DNA of 64,000 nucleotides. Origin: Chrysogorgia sp. JL179-B06 (Eukaryota > Cnidaria > Anthozoa > Scleralcyonacea > Chrysogorgiidae). This document shows positions 63,452 to 64,000 of this stretch, in pieces. Where the stretch lies: contig JAYKKM010000375.1 of the NCBI GenBank assembly GCA_035772405.1, forward strand, positions 5,552,001-5,616,000, given 5' to 3'. The position numbers were made by a program, and so were the translations under genes. Numbering within the stretch: position 1 is the stretch's first letter; every line of letters begins with the position of its first letter. Below the pieces are notes generated by a model. It searched no databases, had not been told where the DNA came from, and saw nothing but the letters and a program-made list of their open reading frames with translations.

Positions 63452-63539
63452 CGTGAGAACGTTGGAGAAAGCAAATATTTTGTTCTAAGCACTCCACTGC
63501 GCAATTACAGTCTGACGAGAACTTGCAGGGAGCGCATGA

Positions 63540-63545
63540 CTTATA
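63540..63545 (-). promoter_or_regulatory. Candidate TATA box of gene 2
   Basis: TATAAG in CGTGGCAATATAAGT, matching the block upstream of gene 1. Confidence 0.5.
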
Positions 63546-63569
63546 TTGCCACGATGTTCGTCACCACCC

Positions 63570-64000
63570 GTCGTTGTTTTCTGTTTGATCACGTACGTAT
63601 GATATTCATGCCAAATTATAGTTTTAGTACTATAAATTAACCTCCATGGGTATAACACAATAACTCATGTATGTTCAGTATGGTTGTGGAAAACGCTATT
63701 TCCAGCATTTTGGGGGCAGTTTTAATAAAAAATATTAAGCCCTCTTTACCGAGATTCCGCTTCTCAGTGTGGTTAAACCCTATGTAAAATTTGTTTTCGT
63801 TAGTATGAGAGGAGGGCCAGCCCTCCTAGGCGAGATCTCGCAATTGACTACCCGGGATCTCGCCTACGCGGGCTGGAAATTTTCCATGTAAACACACTCA
63901 AGAGGGCTAGCCCTCCTAGGAGGGCTGGCAAGACGCGACAAAGTTGGTCTTCGCCCGTATATTTTAAGACAACTCTTTATTTCACAAGTTCTGTTTGTTC
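63570..64000. other. Region beyond the duplicated block; repeats only
   Basis: AGGCGAGATCTCG and the mirrored CGGGATCTCGCCT plus CCAGCCCTCCTAGG palindromes (63,800-63,930) form a nested hairpin repeat. TTTTGGGGGCAGTTTTAA (63,707) resembles hAT-type interior sequence. No gene. Confidence 0.5.

Overview
The window reads as nuclear DNA of an invertebrate animal. It is AT-rich, has intron-containing genes with GT-AG sites, and carries a dense mix of LINE, hAT, Harbinger, Tc1/mariner-like and Mutator-like sequence plus many fold-back MITEs. The repeat style and the TGFBI/periostin-like gene suit a cnidarian, probably an anthozoan. That is inference and the species cannot be fixed from the sequence.

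Layout. 1-11.5 kb is intergenic repeat: a partial Myb/SANT-like reading frame at the left edge, decayed LINE fragments, and at least a dozen fold-back elements. 11.66-28.03 kb (+) is a complete seven-exon gene for a secreted protein of about 660 residues, with a signal peptide, an EMI-like cysteine motif and four FAS1 (fasciclin) domains, i.e. the TGFBI/periostin layout. 28.0-42.9 kb is a spacer; its core (33,271-39,884) is an intact-looking Mutator-like transposon. 42.97-63.45 kb (-) is a second full copy of the same gene in mirror orientation, with the same exon sizes and phases except for in-frame indels in exons 1 and 7. The two genes form a large inverted duplication, tail to tail.

The duplication is old enough for about 8 of 94 residues to differ in exon 4, but the introns still align, so the arms act as internal controls for each other. 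A 3.9 kb Harbinger element (21,931-25,858) and a 0.65 kb TA-flanked element (28,850-29,498) in arm 1 have recognisable empty sites in arm 2. A 16-bp repeat with two or three units in arm 1 has about 155 units in arm 2. Two other intronic satellites also differ in length or motif between the arms. The arm 2 gene has ATT where arm 1 has its ATG, so its secretion signal may be lost.

The most unusual object is the 6.6 kb Mutator-like element. It has about 270-bp terminal inverted repeats with subterminal 10-bp repeats, and a 9-10 bp target duplication. Four exons on the minus strand join in one frame of about 1,140 residues: PHD finger, OTU-type cysteine protease with an intact Asp/Cys/His set, a 14-residue Ser/Lys repeat tract, and a MULE transposase with an intact DDE triad. 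Three small MITEs near the left end (9-bp target duplications) may be non-autonomous relatives of a MULE family. No ribosomal RNA, CRISPR array, viral or toxin gene was recognised.
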